Shown here piece after piece: positions 35,941-44,568 of a DNA stretch of 64,000 nt. Every line of letters starts with the position of its first letter. Within the stretch, counting starts at the first letter, position 1. Location: assembly GCF_947496075.1 (NCBI RefSeq), contig NZ_CANMBJ010000006.1, forward strand, positions 605,001 through 669,000. The letters run 5' to 3'. The stretch is from an uncultured Tateyamaria sp. Lineage in GTDB: Bacteria; Pseudomonadota; Alphaproteobacteria; Rhodobacterales; Rhodobacteraceae. The position numbers and the translations under genes are program-made. The notes beneath the pieces are model-generated. The model did no database searches. It saw nothing but the letters and a program-made list of their open reading frames with translations, and was not told where the DNA came from.

Positions 35941-37608
35941 CTAGCTTGTCACCTGTTCTCTCAGGATCGACGCGGTGAGCGAGATCATCAGATAGATGCC
36001 TGCAAAGACGAGGAATGCCAAGATCGTGTTTTCGAATGCGCGGGGATAGGTCGGTTCCTCGGGCGCGATGGGTTCCACAGCAACTGTAAGATAGCGCACC
36101 TGACGGGTTGCTTCGACCCGCGCCTGTTCCATCTGTTGCAGAGCCGATTGCAGCATCAAGTCGCGTGAGGCAAGGTCGGCCTGGGCGATCTGGATGCGTG
36201 CGGCAAGCTCCGCCAGTGAGTTTTCGCCTTGGCTCACGTCGGTCATCTTGTTGTTGAGAGCCGCAAGTTGGTCCTTGAGGATTTCAAGCGTGCCGCGTGC
36301 GCCGTCCACACGACTCTGGTTGGGCCGCGCGTTGTTCAGCAAGCTGGCCAGCTCGATCTCTTTTTCGATGATTTGTGTTTCGAGTTGGCCGATCTGCGTG
36401 CGCAGGGAAGCGATCACGCCCTCCGGGTCGAGGGTGGAGCCCTCGATCTGCAATCGGACAAGGTTTTCTTGCGCTGTGCGGCGCTCCGACTCTGCTCGTT
36501 CAAACCCTTGGCGGGCGTCGCGCATCTGGTCATCGCGCTTTTGTGCGGACAGGTTGTTTACGCGCTGTTCCGCGTAGTCGATCAACTGGCTTGAGAACTC
36601 GGCCGATACCAGTGGATCAGCGGCGGCCACTTCCATCCGGATCATGCCCTCTGTCGGATCATAGCCGATTTTGACGTTTTTCTTATAGGTTTTGTAGGCT
36701 TCTTCATTGGTGGGATTGTCACTCAGCCGCTGGATTGGGTCGATCCAGTTCTGTGTGAAATGCGTCTTGAAGCCGACATCGCGGTCGAGCCGCAGCATCG
36801 CATCCTTGGACTGCAAAAAGCCTTGCACGGCAATGCTGTCGGCGTTGGTGGCGAATTGTGTAGGCAGAAGGCCGCCAAGGGGTCCGGCGCCGCCCGATCC
36901 TTCGTTCTGAATAATCAGGAACTCGGACTTGGTCGCGTACATCGGCGTGGCGATTGTATAAAAATAGTAGCCGGCAAGGAAGGTGGGCAGGATCACGAAA
37001 AAGGCCAGCCGGACCAGCAAAAGGCCCATCTTCTTGCGACGACGCCGTGCAATGTCGCGCTGGATGTTCTGGATTTCCTGAGATCTGCGGTCTGCGGGGC
37101 TAAGCTCTGTTGACGGCAGTTGCTGCTGTTTCACAGGCACGGTTTGTGGCAGTTGCGCGCGCCCAGCACCTCCGGCACTTGCAGGCAGGCTTGCGAAGGC
37201 ATCCGGCGCGCCGCCTTCATGTTGTTCGGCCCCCGCCTGCGGCACAACAAGCTCCAGCATGTTCGCGCGTTGGAATGGATCAATTCCCTTGGCGCGCAGC
37301 AGGCGAACGGCATCAAAGTCGGATGTGGGTGCCAGCCCATGCTTCTGCGCCACCCGTCGCGCCATGCGTAGTTGCCGACCGGTCAGCCCCTCCTGGCGTA
37401 TCGCATCAATGGTATTTTCGCTTTGCACCTGTTGGTTCGACGCGACTTCTCCGCTTTGGGCGGAAGGTTTTTGAGTTTGCTCACGCGGCTTGGCCTCAGG
37501 CGCTGGCTTTTCGGGAGGGGTATCGCGCTCGGACGCAGGCGCCGCACTGCCAAGCGCGGGCGCTGTGCGCTTGATCCGGAACTTCCTAGCTTTGGGTTTC
37601 GTAGTCAT
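35941..37608 (-). CDS. kpsE: Capsule polysaccharide export inner-membrane protein, KpsE family
   Basis: A 555-residue polysaccharide co-polymerase. About 180 residues of Pro/Ala/Gln-rich cytoplasmic sequence precede the first membrane segment (LLLVRLAFFVILPTFLAGYYFYT). The periplasmic part includes EFLIIQNEGSGG and a long coiled coil (roughly residues 350-500). A second membrane segment (ILAFLVFAGIYLMISLTASIL) lies just before the C-terminus. This topology, with the KpsT-type ATPase next to it, defines KpsE. The extended N-terminus is longer than in E. coli KpsE. The start ATG at 37608 (MTTKPKARKFRI) overlaps the kpsT stop by 23 bases. Confidence 0.88.
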   Translation of the reverse strand: MTTKPKARKFRIKRTAPALGSAAPASERDTPPEKPAPEAKPREQTQKPSAQSGEVASNQQVQSENTIDAIRQEGLTGRQLRMARRVAQKHGLAPTSDFDAVRLLRAKGIDPFQRANMLELVVPQAGAEQHEGGAPDAFASLPASAGGAGRAQLPQTVPVKQQQLPSTELSPADRRSQEIQNIQRDIARRRRKKMGLLLVRLAFFVILPTFLAGYYFYTIATPMYATKSEFLIIQNEGSGGAGPLGGLLPTQFATNADSIAVQGFLQSKDAMLRLDRDVGFKTHFTQNWIDPIQRLSDNPTNEEAYKTYKKNVKIGYDPTEGMIRMEVAAADPLVSAEFSSQLIDYAEQRVNNLSAQKRDDQMRDARQGFERAESERRTAQENLVRLQIEGSTLDPEGVIASLRTQIGQLETQIIEKEIELASLLNNARPNQSRVDGARGTLEILKDQLAALNNKMTDVSQGENSLAELAARIQIAQADLASRDLMLQSALQQMEQARVEATRQVRYLTVAVEPIAPEEPTYPRAFENTILAFLVFAGIYLMISLTASILREQVTS

Positions 37609-38245
37609 AAAGCCGTTTTGCCTCTTCCAGCGTGTCAAACATGTGCAGTTTGCCGTCCAGCAAAACTGCGGCTGAGCGCGCAAATTTCTCAAGCGTTTGC
37701 GCCTGATGCGACACGATGATGATTGTTGTGGTACGCAGCCGTTCCTGCAGTACCTCGCCTGCTTTGCGATTAAATTCAACGTCTGTTGACGAGGGCATGC
37801 CCTCGTCGATCAGGTAGATGTCAAAGTCAAGAGCCAACATAAGCGCGAATGAAAACCGCGCCCGCATGCCCGATGAATACGTACCCAAGGGCTGGTCGAA
37901 ATACTCACCCAGGTTACAGAGCCAGCGACAGAAGCTTTCCACATAGTCGGGATCAAGCCCATAGAGCCGTGCAATGTAACGTGAGTTTTCGAGTGCAGAG
38001 ATCTTGGGCAGCACCCCGCCCATGAACCCAAGAGGAAAGGAGATGTTGCAGCTGCGGCGGATTTCGCCCTCATCTGGCTTCTCGAGCCCTGCCATCATGT
38101 TGATCAGGGTCGTCTTGCCGGTGCCATTGGGGGCCAGCACGCCAAACGAATGGCCCAATTCCACCCGGAAGGATACACGATCAAGGATCACCTTGCGCTG
38201 TGTGCCCGTCCAGAAGGACTTGGATACATTTTCGAATTCCAGCAT
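37586..38245 (-). CDS. kpsT: Capsule polysaccharide ABC transporter ATPase, KpsT family
   Basis: A 219-residue ATPase that powers export of lipid-linked polysaccharide. Walker A is APNGTGKTT (residues 38-46), the signature is YSSGMRARFSFALML, and Walker B is DIYLIDEGMPSS. The N-terminus MLEFENVSKSFWTGTQRKVILDRVSFRVE is typical. It leads the operon kpsT-kpsE-kdsA-phosphohexomutase. The usual permease partner KpsM is not next to it or anywhere else in the window. Confidence 0.91.
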   Translation of the reverse strand: MLEFENVSKSFWTGTQRKVILDRVSFRVELGHSFGVLAPNGTGKTTLINMMAGLEKPDEGEIRRSCNISFPLGFMGGVLPKISALENSRYIARLYGLDPDYVESFCRWLCNLGEYFDQPLGTYSSGMRARFSFALMLALDFDIYLIDEGMPSSTDVEFNRKAGEVLQERLRTTTIIIVSHQAQTLEKFARSAAVLLDGKLHMFDTLEEAKRLYDYETQS

Positions 38246-38479
38246 CCCCGTTGCTCCGCGGTGTCTGCTTTGTCCCCGCGCATTAACGTGGGAGACCAGG
38301 GCCCTCCTTACCAGAGGCGTCTTAACGGTCTAATCACCGACTTAGGCGATATTATGTCCAAAGTCCTGTTAAATGTATAGGTTTCACGGGGTATTGTCGC
38401 GACGGAATGGACAGTTTGGGGGAATGTACACGGGTCTTTGATATGCCCGTGTGCTGTTTGTTCGTACTCTGAGTATGCC
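38246..38479. other. Intergenic region with a 7-bp hairpin
   Basis: No gene is seen between kpsT and the metal permease. ACACGGG (38428-38434) and CCCGTGT (38446-38452) form a perfect stem with an 11-base loop about 28 bases after the permease stop, but no T tract follows on the minus strand, so it is at most a weak terminator. The stretch nearest kpsT (38246-38400) must hold the capsule operon promoter; I could not identify it. Confidence 0.35.
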
Positions 38480-39508
38480 TCAGCTCAGAATTTGCCAAGC
38501 CATGCCGGCGATGACAGACCCCGCCAGTGCGAAACTCAGGTAAGCAGCAAAGACGCGTGGTTTGACGAGCGCCCAAACGGCTATTGCGGCGGGGATGCAA
38601 CTGACGCCACCGGCCAGCATGAATGACATAGCTGCTCCTGCAGCCATACCCTGATCCATCAGTTCTGCCACCAGCGGCGCGGCCGCGTAACCATTCAGAT
38701 AGGCAGGCATGCCCACAAGCGCACCAAGGATCACCGTGCCGATGCCACCATCGCCCAGAACCGATGCAATCAGATCGGCGGGCATATAGTGCACCATGAC
38801 TGCCTCGATCACGTAGGCGAGCGTCAGCCATTTGAGCAGGAAAATCGCATTGTCCAAAGCCGTGCTACGGAAGATGTCGAGGCGGTTGCGTTCGGTCCAG
38901 AACCGCCAGATCGGCTGTGATGAGAAGGGCTGTTTCACGCCACAGCACCCGCCCACCGACGGCTTCTCACGTAGCGGATTTGTAAAGACCGGTGTGCCCG
39001 ACAGCATCAGCGTTCCAAACCCGCCGAACATACCAAGCGCGACCGCCGCAATTGTCTTTGCCAAGGCGAATTCGAAGCTGATTGCGCCAGTGGTGATTGC
39101 GAACATGGCCGGGTCCATCAGCGGAGACGCCAGCCAGAAAGCCATAACCGCGCCAAGCGGTGCACCTACTGCAAGCAGTGCAGCGATAAACGGGATGACT
39201 TCGCAGGAACAAAAGGGTGACAAGCCGCCCAGCAGTGCTGCCATGACGATCATGCGTGCGGGGTTCCCCTCAAACGCCTTTGCCAGCAGGTTTTCCGCGC
39301 CCGTGGCTTTTAGATAGGCAACTGCGCAGACTGCAAAGGCGATGAACGGGGCTGTGTGTAGCAACGCATTCGCGGCAAAGGTGATCGTCGGCCAAAGCTG
39401 CGCTATGTCCAGAACAGCCAGAACCACAAGAACCGCGATCGATGCAATCCATGCGCCATCAAGGAACTTGCGCCGTTGAGCAGGTACCGGTGTAGTGGTG
39501 TCAGCCAT
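38480..39508 (-). CDS. Permease of the DUF318/ArsP_1 family, probable metal(loid) exporter
   Basis: A 342-residue membrane protein with about eight segments in two halves. Cysteine motifs are conserved features: LSPFCSCEVIPF in the first half, VGGCCGVKQPF in the cytosolic loop and GGVSCIPAA near the end. Relatives export trivalent organoarsenicals (ArsP) or Cu/Zn. It overlaps the ArsR-type gene by 8 bases and is expressed with it, supporting metal or arsenic control. The start ATG at 39508 (MADTTTPVPAQ) is likely; another ATG six bases upstream is possible. The substrate metal is not determined. Confidence 0.83.
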   Translation of the reverse strand: MADTTTPVPAQRRKFLDGAWIASIAVLVVLAVLDIAQLWPTITFAANALLHTAPFIAFAVCAVAYLKATGAENLLAKAFEGNPARMIVMAALLGGLSPFCSCEVIPFIAALLAVGAPLGAVMAFWLASPLMDPAMFAITTGAISFEFALAKTIAAVALGMFGGFGTLMLSGTPVFTNPLREKPSVGGCCGVKQPFSSQPIWRFWTERNRLDIFRSTALDNAIFLLKWLTLAYVIEAVMVHYMPADLIASVLGDGGIGTVILGALVGMPAYLNGYAAAPLVAELMDQGMAAGAAMSFMLAGGVSCIPAAIAVWALVKPRVFAAYLSFALAGSVIAGMAWQILS

Positions 39509-39839
39509 GATCATGATCCGAGTTGGGGCTGTCTGCGCAGCATTCTGTAAGGAGGAAGTTCGACAGGTCTTGCACCTCGTCAAAGGCGACGGCGGCGCAG
39601 ATGATCGAACGGCCTTGTCGGGCTTGTGTCACAAGACCCGCACTGGCAAGGATTTTGACGTGATGGGTCAAGGTTGAGCCTGTGACGCCCGTGCGGTCAC
39701 CCAATGCCCCGATGCTCAGCCCTTCGGGCCCGGCCCGTACCAGCGTTCGCAGAACCGACAGGCGTTGTTCTGATCCAAGTGCGGCAAAGGCTGCGGCGGC
39801 GCGTGTCAGATCAAGCGAGTGATGAGATTCTATTTTCAT
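39501..39839 (-). CDS. ArsR/SmtB-family regulator with a C-terminal vicinal cysteine pair
   Basis: A 112-residue winged-helix protein. The HTH includes LGSEQRLSVLRTLVRAGPEGLSIGALGDRTGVTGSTLTHHVKIL. The C-terminal end LLTECCADSPNSDHDHG supplies adjacent cysteines plus a His/Asp tail, a plausible site for arsenite, antimonite or a soft metal. The classical CxC site in the recognition helix is absent. An inverted repeat (39840-39859) abuts the start codon, suggesting autorepression. It leads the two-gene operon with the permease. Confidence 0.88.
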   Translation of the reverse strand: MKIESHHSLDLTRAAAAFAALGSEQRLSVLRTLVRAGPEGLSIGALGDRTGVTGSTLTHHVKILASAGLVTQARQGRSIICAAVAFDEVQDLSNFLLTECCADSPNSDHDHG

Positions 39840-39859
39840 ATTTCTAGAATTATAGAAAT
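39840..39859. promoter_or_regulatory. Operator-like palindrome at the ArsR start
   Basis: ATTTCTA (39840-39846) and TAGAAAT (39853-39859) are perfect 7-bp arms with a 6-base spacer, ending immediately before the ATG at 39839. The AT-rich palindrome stands out from its GC-rich surroundings. Its position leaves almost no leader, so a bound repressor would cover the transcription and translation start. Confidence 0.55.
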
Positions 39860-39937
39860 GTTGGAGTCACGCAAGGTTTATTTCGAAGAGTATCGAATTG
39901 ATTGCCTAACCCATTGTTGTCGCATAGGTGTTTTTTT

Positions 39938-40519
39938 ATGGGATTGCCTGAAGACATTCGTGCTTGCACGCTTTGTGCGGATCGATTTGCTGCGACCGAA
40001 ACAGGGCACAGCCCGCGTCCCGTCGTTTGGTTCAAGCCCGGCGCACGGATCCTCGTGGCGGGTCAGGCGCCCGGCGCGCGTGTACACGAAAGCGGACGGC
40101 CCTTCACCGACCCTTCCGGAGACCGGCTGCGCGATTGGCTTGGTATGGACGAGGCCACATTTTACGACCGAAACAAATTGGCCATTGTACCGATGGCGTT
40201 TTGCTTTCCCGGTTACGACGCAAAGGGATCGGACCGACCGCCGCCCAAGATCTGTGCCAAAACGTGGCGAAGTGATGTCATGGATCATATGGGCGAGGTT
40301 CCATTGGTTCTTTTGATTGGCGGATATGCCCAATCCTGGCATCTGGGGACGAAGATGTCGGTGCGTGAAACCGTGGCTGCTTGGCGCGACTTCGCGCCTC
40401 GGGCCTTTCCCTTGCCTCATCCGTCTTGGCGCAATACCGCGTGGTTGAAGAAAAACCCGTGGTTCGAGGCGGACGTGCTGCCTGTGCTACAGGCGCGTGT
40501 AAAAGAGGTGTTGGCGTGA
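39938..40519 (+). CDS. Uracil-DNA glycosylase family protein
   Basis: A 193-residue protein of the UDG-like superfamily. It begins MGLPEDIRACTLCADRFAATETGHSPRPVVW. It has the glycine-rich motif 1 region ILVAGQAPGARVHESGRPFTDPSGDRLRDWLGM and a later HPSWRN segment that corresponds to motif 2. These small proteins resemble the uracil-DNA glycosylase fold, but activity has not been shown for all members. Base-excision repair is inferred. It overlaps the next gene, an SseB-family protein, by a GTGA junction. Confidence 0.78.
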   Translation: MGLPEDIRACTLCADRFAATETGHSPRPVVWFKPGARILVAGQAPGARVHESGRPFTDPSGDRLRDWLGMDEATFYDRNKLAIVPMAFCFPGYDAKGSDRPPPKICAKTWRSDVMDHMGEVPLVLLIGGYAQSWHLGTKMSVRETVAAWRDFAPRAFPLPHPSWRNTAWLKKNPWFEADVLPVLQARVKEVLA

Positions 40520-41304
40520 CAGAAACGGTTCTCGATCAGGCGCATGCCGCCATGCTGGCTACGCCCGAGGATGATGCAAAGCGGTTGCGGTTCTTTGAGC
40601 GCTTGGGGGATGCGGAGCTGTTCCTTCTGCTCGAAGCAGAGGCGCAAGGGGAGCAGATCACGCCGCAAGTCTTCGACCCCGGTTCTGGTCCGCTTGTTCT
40701 TGTCTTTGATCGCGAGGACCGGTTGGCTCTGTTTGTTGGTGCTGAGGCACCATATGCCGCACTGTCCGGTCGGATAATCGCAGGTTTGCTTGCGGAACAG
40801 GGGTTGGGGTTGGGGTTGAACCTTGACGTGGCCCAGTCGTCTTTTCTGCTGGATGCGGATGGAGTGCAATGGCTTGCGCGGACACTCGGCAATGGTCCGG
40901 ACGAAGTTGAGGCACGGCTGGCTGAAGTATCCGCTCCAACAGGTTTGCCGGAAATGCTGATCTCGGCTGTGGATACCAAATTGGCCACGGCAACGGGATT
41001 GGCACAGATTGCATATCTGGTCGGTACGACGGATACGGATGGTGTGCGCAGTCACATGCTGGCTTTTGTCGGGGCGGCGCCGGGCGCTGAGGGCGCCTTG
41101 ACCAGAGCCGCGTCCGAGGCTTTGACCTTTTCCGGGATCGATGCAGGAGCGATGGATGTTGGATTTTTTGAGGCCAATGATCCTGTGACTCAGCGTCTTG
41201 CACGTGTTGGTTTGCGCTTTGATTTGCCGCAACCTGCACCCGTACGGTCGCCTGAGCCTGCCGCTCCGGGCATGGACCCGGACCGCCCGCCGCGCCTGCG
41301 TTAA
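40516..41304 (+). CDS. SseB-family protein
   Basis: A 262-residue protein starting at a GTG in GTGA with the preceding gene (VTETVLDQAHAAML). The first half has the SseB N-terminal pattern (PQVFDPGSGPLVLVFDREDRLALFVG followed by PYAALSGRIIAGLL), and an SseB C-terminal-like half continues to FFEANDPVTQRLARVGLRFDLP. The C-terminus is Pro/Arg rich. The role of SseB proteins outside type III secretion is not established. Coupling to the glycosylase-like gene may be incidental. Confidence 0.75.
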   Translation: MTETVLDQAHAAMLATPEDDAKRLRFFERLGDAELFLLLEAEAQGEQITPQVFDPGSGPLVLVFDREDRLALFVGAEAPYAALSGRIIAGLLAEQGLGLGLNLDVAQSSFLLDADGVQWLARTLGNGPDEVEARLAEVSAPTGLPEMLISAVDTKLATATGLAQIAYLVGTTDTDGVRSHMLAFVGAAPGAEGALTRAASEALTFSGIDAGAMDVGFFEANDPVTQRLARVGLRFDLPQPAPVRSPEPAAPGMDPDRPPRLR

Positions 41305-41444
41305 GAGCATCCGGTATTCACGGAATCCGACGTCATCTCACATCAGCGCGAGGCAGGCTGAAATGCTGGACCGCGGACCCCTAATGACTGATTATCCACC
41401 GCAATGACGCGCGGAGAGCTCAGTTTGACAGAGGATGATCACAA

Positions 41445-41972
41445 ATGATGAATCGATTCACGTTGGCCGTTGCGGCTGCTGCAAGTGCCTTGACTTTCGC
41501 AACTGCCGCGTTCGCCGGCGACCAGTATATTGATGAGACGGGGTTTGCCGTCTCTGGTTATGATGTGGTGGCTTATTTTGACCTTGAGATGAAGCCAGTC
41601 GGTCAAACCCAAACACCAGGTGTTCCCGGCAATGCCGACATCACCGCGGAATACAATGGTGCGACCTTTGCGTTCTCAACCGAGGAAAACCGCGACAAGT
41701 TTGCTGCTGATCCCGCGCGCTATGCCCCTCAATATGACGGTCACTGTGCCTACGGTGTTGCCAAGGGGGGGAAAGTGCCCGCCAACCCCAACCTGTGGCG
41801 CATCGTCGATGACAAGCTGTATCTGAACATCACAGACGTTGTTGTGGGCTTTTGGGAAGAAGACATTCCAGGCAACATCACCGTTTCGGAAAGCAACTGG
41901 GTCAGCCTCGAGGGTGATGCAGCATCGGAAAGCACCATTCCGAAATTCACAAGCGAAGCTCCAAACACCTGA
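41445..41972 (+). CDS. Exported YHS-domain protein
   Basis: A 175-residue protein with a signal peptide (residues 1-24, ALTFATAAFAG) and a YHS domain: DETGFAVSGYDVVAYFDLEMKPVGQTQ then FAFSTEENRDKFAADPARYAPQYDGHCAYGVAKGGKVPANPNLWRIVDDKLYLNI. The YDGHCAYGV cysteine and histidine are the domain's likely metal ligands. YHS modules are found in copper-related proteins, but the function of exported single-domain members is unknown. A rhodanese gene begins one base after its stop, so the two are probably co-expressed. Confidence 0.85.
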   Translation: MMNRFTLAVAAAASALTFATAAFAGDQYIDETGFAVSGYDVVAYFDLEMKPVGQTQTPGVPGNADITAEYNGATFAFSTEENRDKFAADPARYAPQYDGHCAYGVAKGGKVPANPNLWRIVDDKLYLNITDVVVGFWEEDIPGNITVSESNWVSLEGDAASESTIPKFTSEAPNT

Positions 41973-41973
41973 T

Positions 41974-42486
41974 ATGACGGATCGCCCGACAGAACATTCC
42001 CGAACTGATCGGGCAAAGGCCCCGGCGCGGATGACGCGCCGGGGCTTTGGTCTTGCCGCCGGAGTGGCCATCGTTGGCGGCGCGGTTTTTGCATCCCGCT
42101 GGTACAACATCTCGGCCGAGGCAGGGGTAGAAGGAACGCTGAGCACCCCGGACGCTCATGCTTCGGCGGTGAACGGTGCGATCCTGTTGATCGACATTCG
42201 CCGTCCTGACGAATGGGAGCGGACCGGTGTGGGTGAGGGGGCTGTTCCATTGGACATGCGTCGGAAGGATTTTACCGAAGCGCTTCTGATTCATACGGAT
42301 GGGCGTAGGGATGTGCCTGTTGCTTTGATCTGCGCCCGCGGCGTGCGTTCCCGTCGTTTGACCGAGCGTCTGACAACAGCCGGATTTACAACGATCATCG
42401 ATGTGCCGGAGGGAATGCTGGGATCGGGTGCAGGGCCTGGTTGGTTGAAGCGCGGCTTACCGACCGTGACATGGCAGCCCGAGTAG
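41974..42486 (+). CDS. Membrane-anchored rhodanese-like protein
   Basis: A 170-residue protein. The N-terminus has MTRRGFGLAAGVAIVGGAVFASRW (residues 20-43), a twin-arginine-like signal or membrane anchor. The rhodanese domain carries ILLIDIRRPDEWERTGVGEGAVPLD and the active-site loop LICARGVRSRRL with the catalytic cysteine, and the fold ends with WLKRGLPTV. It would act in the periplasm as a sulfurtransferase or thiol carrier. It begins one base after the YHS gene stop, suggesting a two-gene operon. Confidence 0.87.
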   Translation: MTDRPTEHSRTDRAKAPARMTRRGFGLAAGVAIVGGAVFASRWYNISAEAGVEGTLSTPDAHASAVNGAILLIDIRRPDEWERTGVGEGAVPLDMRRKDFTEALLIHTDGRRDVPVALICARGVRSRRLTERLTTAGFTTIIDVPEGMLGSGAGPGWLKRGLPTVTWQPE

Positions 42487-42720
42487 ACTTTTTCCGAACG
42501 GTTGTTTTCGGACGCGCTGTGCTGCTCAACAATTGTATCGCCCTCTCTACGCAAGGGCGTTTTCGCAAATCTAACAGACGGCTGCCGTTTCTGCTTCGAA
42601 ACGATCTACCGGCTGGTCCCGGACCCGTATTCCTTCGCGCAACAAGACATCGCTTGGCGGTGTCCATTGCTTTGCCTCAACACCGCTCGACTGCGCGCGT
42701 TGTCTTTCTCGCGTAGACTG

Positions 42721-44568
42721 CTACTCGGCTGCGATTTCCGACGCTTCAATCCGCGCGCGCATTTCGGCGCGTGCGGTACGGGCGTTGCCGACGATGGCAG
42801 GCTCACGAAGCGTCAGAGGATTGTCGAGCCGTAGGCTCGGTGGCCGGATATGGGCCAAAGGATATGCGCTAAGGCCAGACAGCGGGACAGAAAAGGCCAG
42901 GCTGGCGGCAATCGGGATTAGCCACCAGGACACCAGTCCCGTACCTAACCCAAGGAAAAGAAGGGCGCCGATCAGGGTTTCAATCCAATGGAACTTGATC
43001 AAGGTCGTCATCGGATACGCCTGTGCGGTACGGCTTTGTGGTGCCCATCCGCCGCGGCCCATCACCCCTCCGATCACGGCCTTGGTTTGCTGGATCATCA
43101 TGATTGGCGCATAGGCAACAGACAGCGCGAGTTCTGTCACCACCGCACCTGCAAATACGCTACGACCACCAAAGAGCCGAACCGCCTTGCCGTTGGCGGC
43201 GATAATCAGGGCAGAGGTGATCTTGGGCGTCAGCAGCATAGCGTACATGACCACCAAGAAGATGGCGCTGTCGATATGTGTCATGGCCGGTGGCCAGTTG
43301 GGAAAAAGAGGGTTCGCCTCGTTGAAGTACGAGATCACGTTGGTCTCTGCATCGCGGCCCAGAAGCGCCCAGAACACGAGAAGAACGAACCACGCGGGCG
43401 ACATCAAGTAGGCAGCTGCCCCCTGAAACAGATGGAAGCGGCTGACCGGGTGCAGGCCACGTGTGGTCAGCAGGCGCAAGTGTTGCAGGTTGCCTCGGCA
43501 CCAGCGCCGGTCACGGATCACGTAGTCGATCAGTGTTCCGGGGGTTTCTTCGAAACTGCCCGAGATACGGGGCAGGAAACGCACGCGCCAGCCAGAACGC
43601 CGCAGGAGCGATGCCTCGACAAAATCATGAGACAGGATCATGTTGGTACGTCCTGTCATACTCTGCAGATGTGGCAGTCCGGCGGAGGAAGCGAAGGCGC
43701 GTGTGCGGATGATTGCGTTGTGACCCCAATAGTTACCCTCGGTCCGGGACCAATGCGCAAGCCCTTCGGCCAACAACCAACCATACGCAACATTGGAAAA
43801 CTGCTGCATTCTTGCAAACAGGGTGTTGGCGCCGATCAGCTGTGGAAAGCTTTGGATCAGACCGGCCTTTGGGTCTGCAGCCAGCTCGCTGGCCAGTCGA
43901 TCAATGGCGCGGCCGGTCATCAGGCTGTCGGCATCCAGAACCAGCATGGCTTCATAAGAAGCGCCCCATCCCGTGATCCAGTCGACGAGGTTGCCAACCT
44001 TTTTATCCGTATTCTGTGCGCGGCGGCGATAATGGACTGGAAACGGCGCGCTGCTCCGCAAAGCTTCGAAAGCTTGCCATTCCTGCCACGCGATGAGGTC
44101 GTCCGTCGTGTCACTCAGGATGAAGAGACTGTACCGATGACCGCCCTTTTGGCGGGCCAAGTCAGTCAGCATTGCGGCTGCGTTACCGAATACGTCCCAC
44201 GGTGTTTCATTGTAAACGGGCACCAGAAGGGCCACGTCCAACGGGTCCGAAGGTTCGGGTTTGCGGTTTGGATCAAGTCTACCAGCCAACCCGACACCGA
44301 CGGTCGAGACGGCGATGGTGACCCAGACGAACGTGAGGCCGATGAGAGCCAAAAGCACATACTCGAAGCCCGTCATGCCAGACATCTTGAACAGGCCGTA
44401 GAGCCCCCAAAGCACTAGGCCTGTGATTGTCAGAGCCGGGATGAACACCGCCATGCGCCAAATCGGGTCCTGTTTGCCTGTGCCTGCATCCGAGTTCGCA
44501 GGCGCGCATGCAAAATCCTGCGCCGGCATATCGAGCGGCGCGCGGGTAGGCATTGCTGTGTGTATCAT
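42721..44568 (-). CDS. opgH: Osmoregulated periplasmic glucan glucosyltransferase OpgH
   Basis: A 615-residue membrane glycosyltransferase (GT2-like) that builds the glucan backbone from UDP-glucose while passing it through the inner membrane. Catalytic landmarks are LLVPVYNETPWDVFG, VLDADSLMTG, FVEASLLRRSGW and the RDRRWCRGN form of the Q/R-x-x-R-W motif. Membrane segments occur near residues 40-100 and again from about 385 onward. It is shorter than E. coli OpgH (847), a length common in this group. The start at 44568 overlaps the opgG stop (ATGA). It is third in opgC-opgG-opgH. Confidence 0.92.
   Translation of the reverse strand: MIHTAMPTRAPLDMPAQDFACAPANSDAGTGKQDPIWRMAVFIPALTITGLVLWGLYGLFKMSGMTGFEYVLLALIGLTFVWVTIAVSTVGVGLAGRLDPNRKPEPSDPLDVALLVPVYNETPWDVFGNAAAMLTDLARQKGGHRYSLFILSDTTDDLIAWQEWQAFEALRSSAPFPVHYRRRAQNTDKKVGNLVDWITGWGASYEAMLVLDADSLMTGRAIDRLASELAADPKAGLIQSFPQLIGANTLFARMQQFSNVAYGWLLAEGLAHWSRTEGNYWGHNAIIRTRAFASSAGLPHLQSMTGRTNMILSHDFVEASLLRRSGWRVRFLPRISGSFEETPGTLIDYVIRDRRWCRGNLQHLRLLTTRGLHPVSRFHLFQGAAAYLMSPAWFVLLVFWALLGRDAETNVISYFNEANPLFPNWPPAMTHIDSAIFLVVMYAMLLTPKITSALIIAANGKAVRLFGGRSVFAGAVVTELALSVAYAPIMMIQQTKAVIGGVMGRGGWAPQSRTAQAYPMTTLIKFHWIETLIGALLFLGLGTGLVSWWLIPIAASLAFSVPLSGLSAYPLAHIRPPSLRLDNPLTLREPAIVGNARTARAEMRARIEASEIAAE

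Noticed and set aside
42487-42720. Possible small gene in the gap between the rhodanese gene and opgH
   Set aside because: The open frames there extend from or oppose neighbouring genes, with no ribosome site or conserved motif. The gap appears empty.
42988-44418. A 476-codon open frame on the plus strand
   Set aside because: It is antisense to opgH, which carries all glycosyltransferase motifs. No family features are seen in the antisense product.
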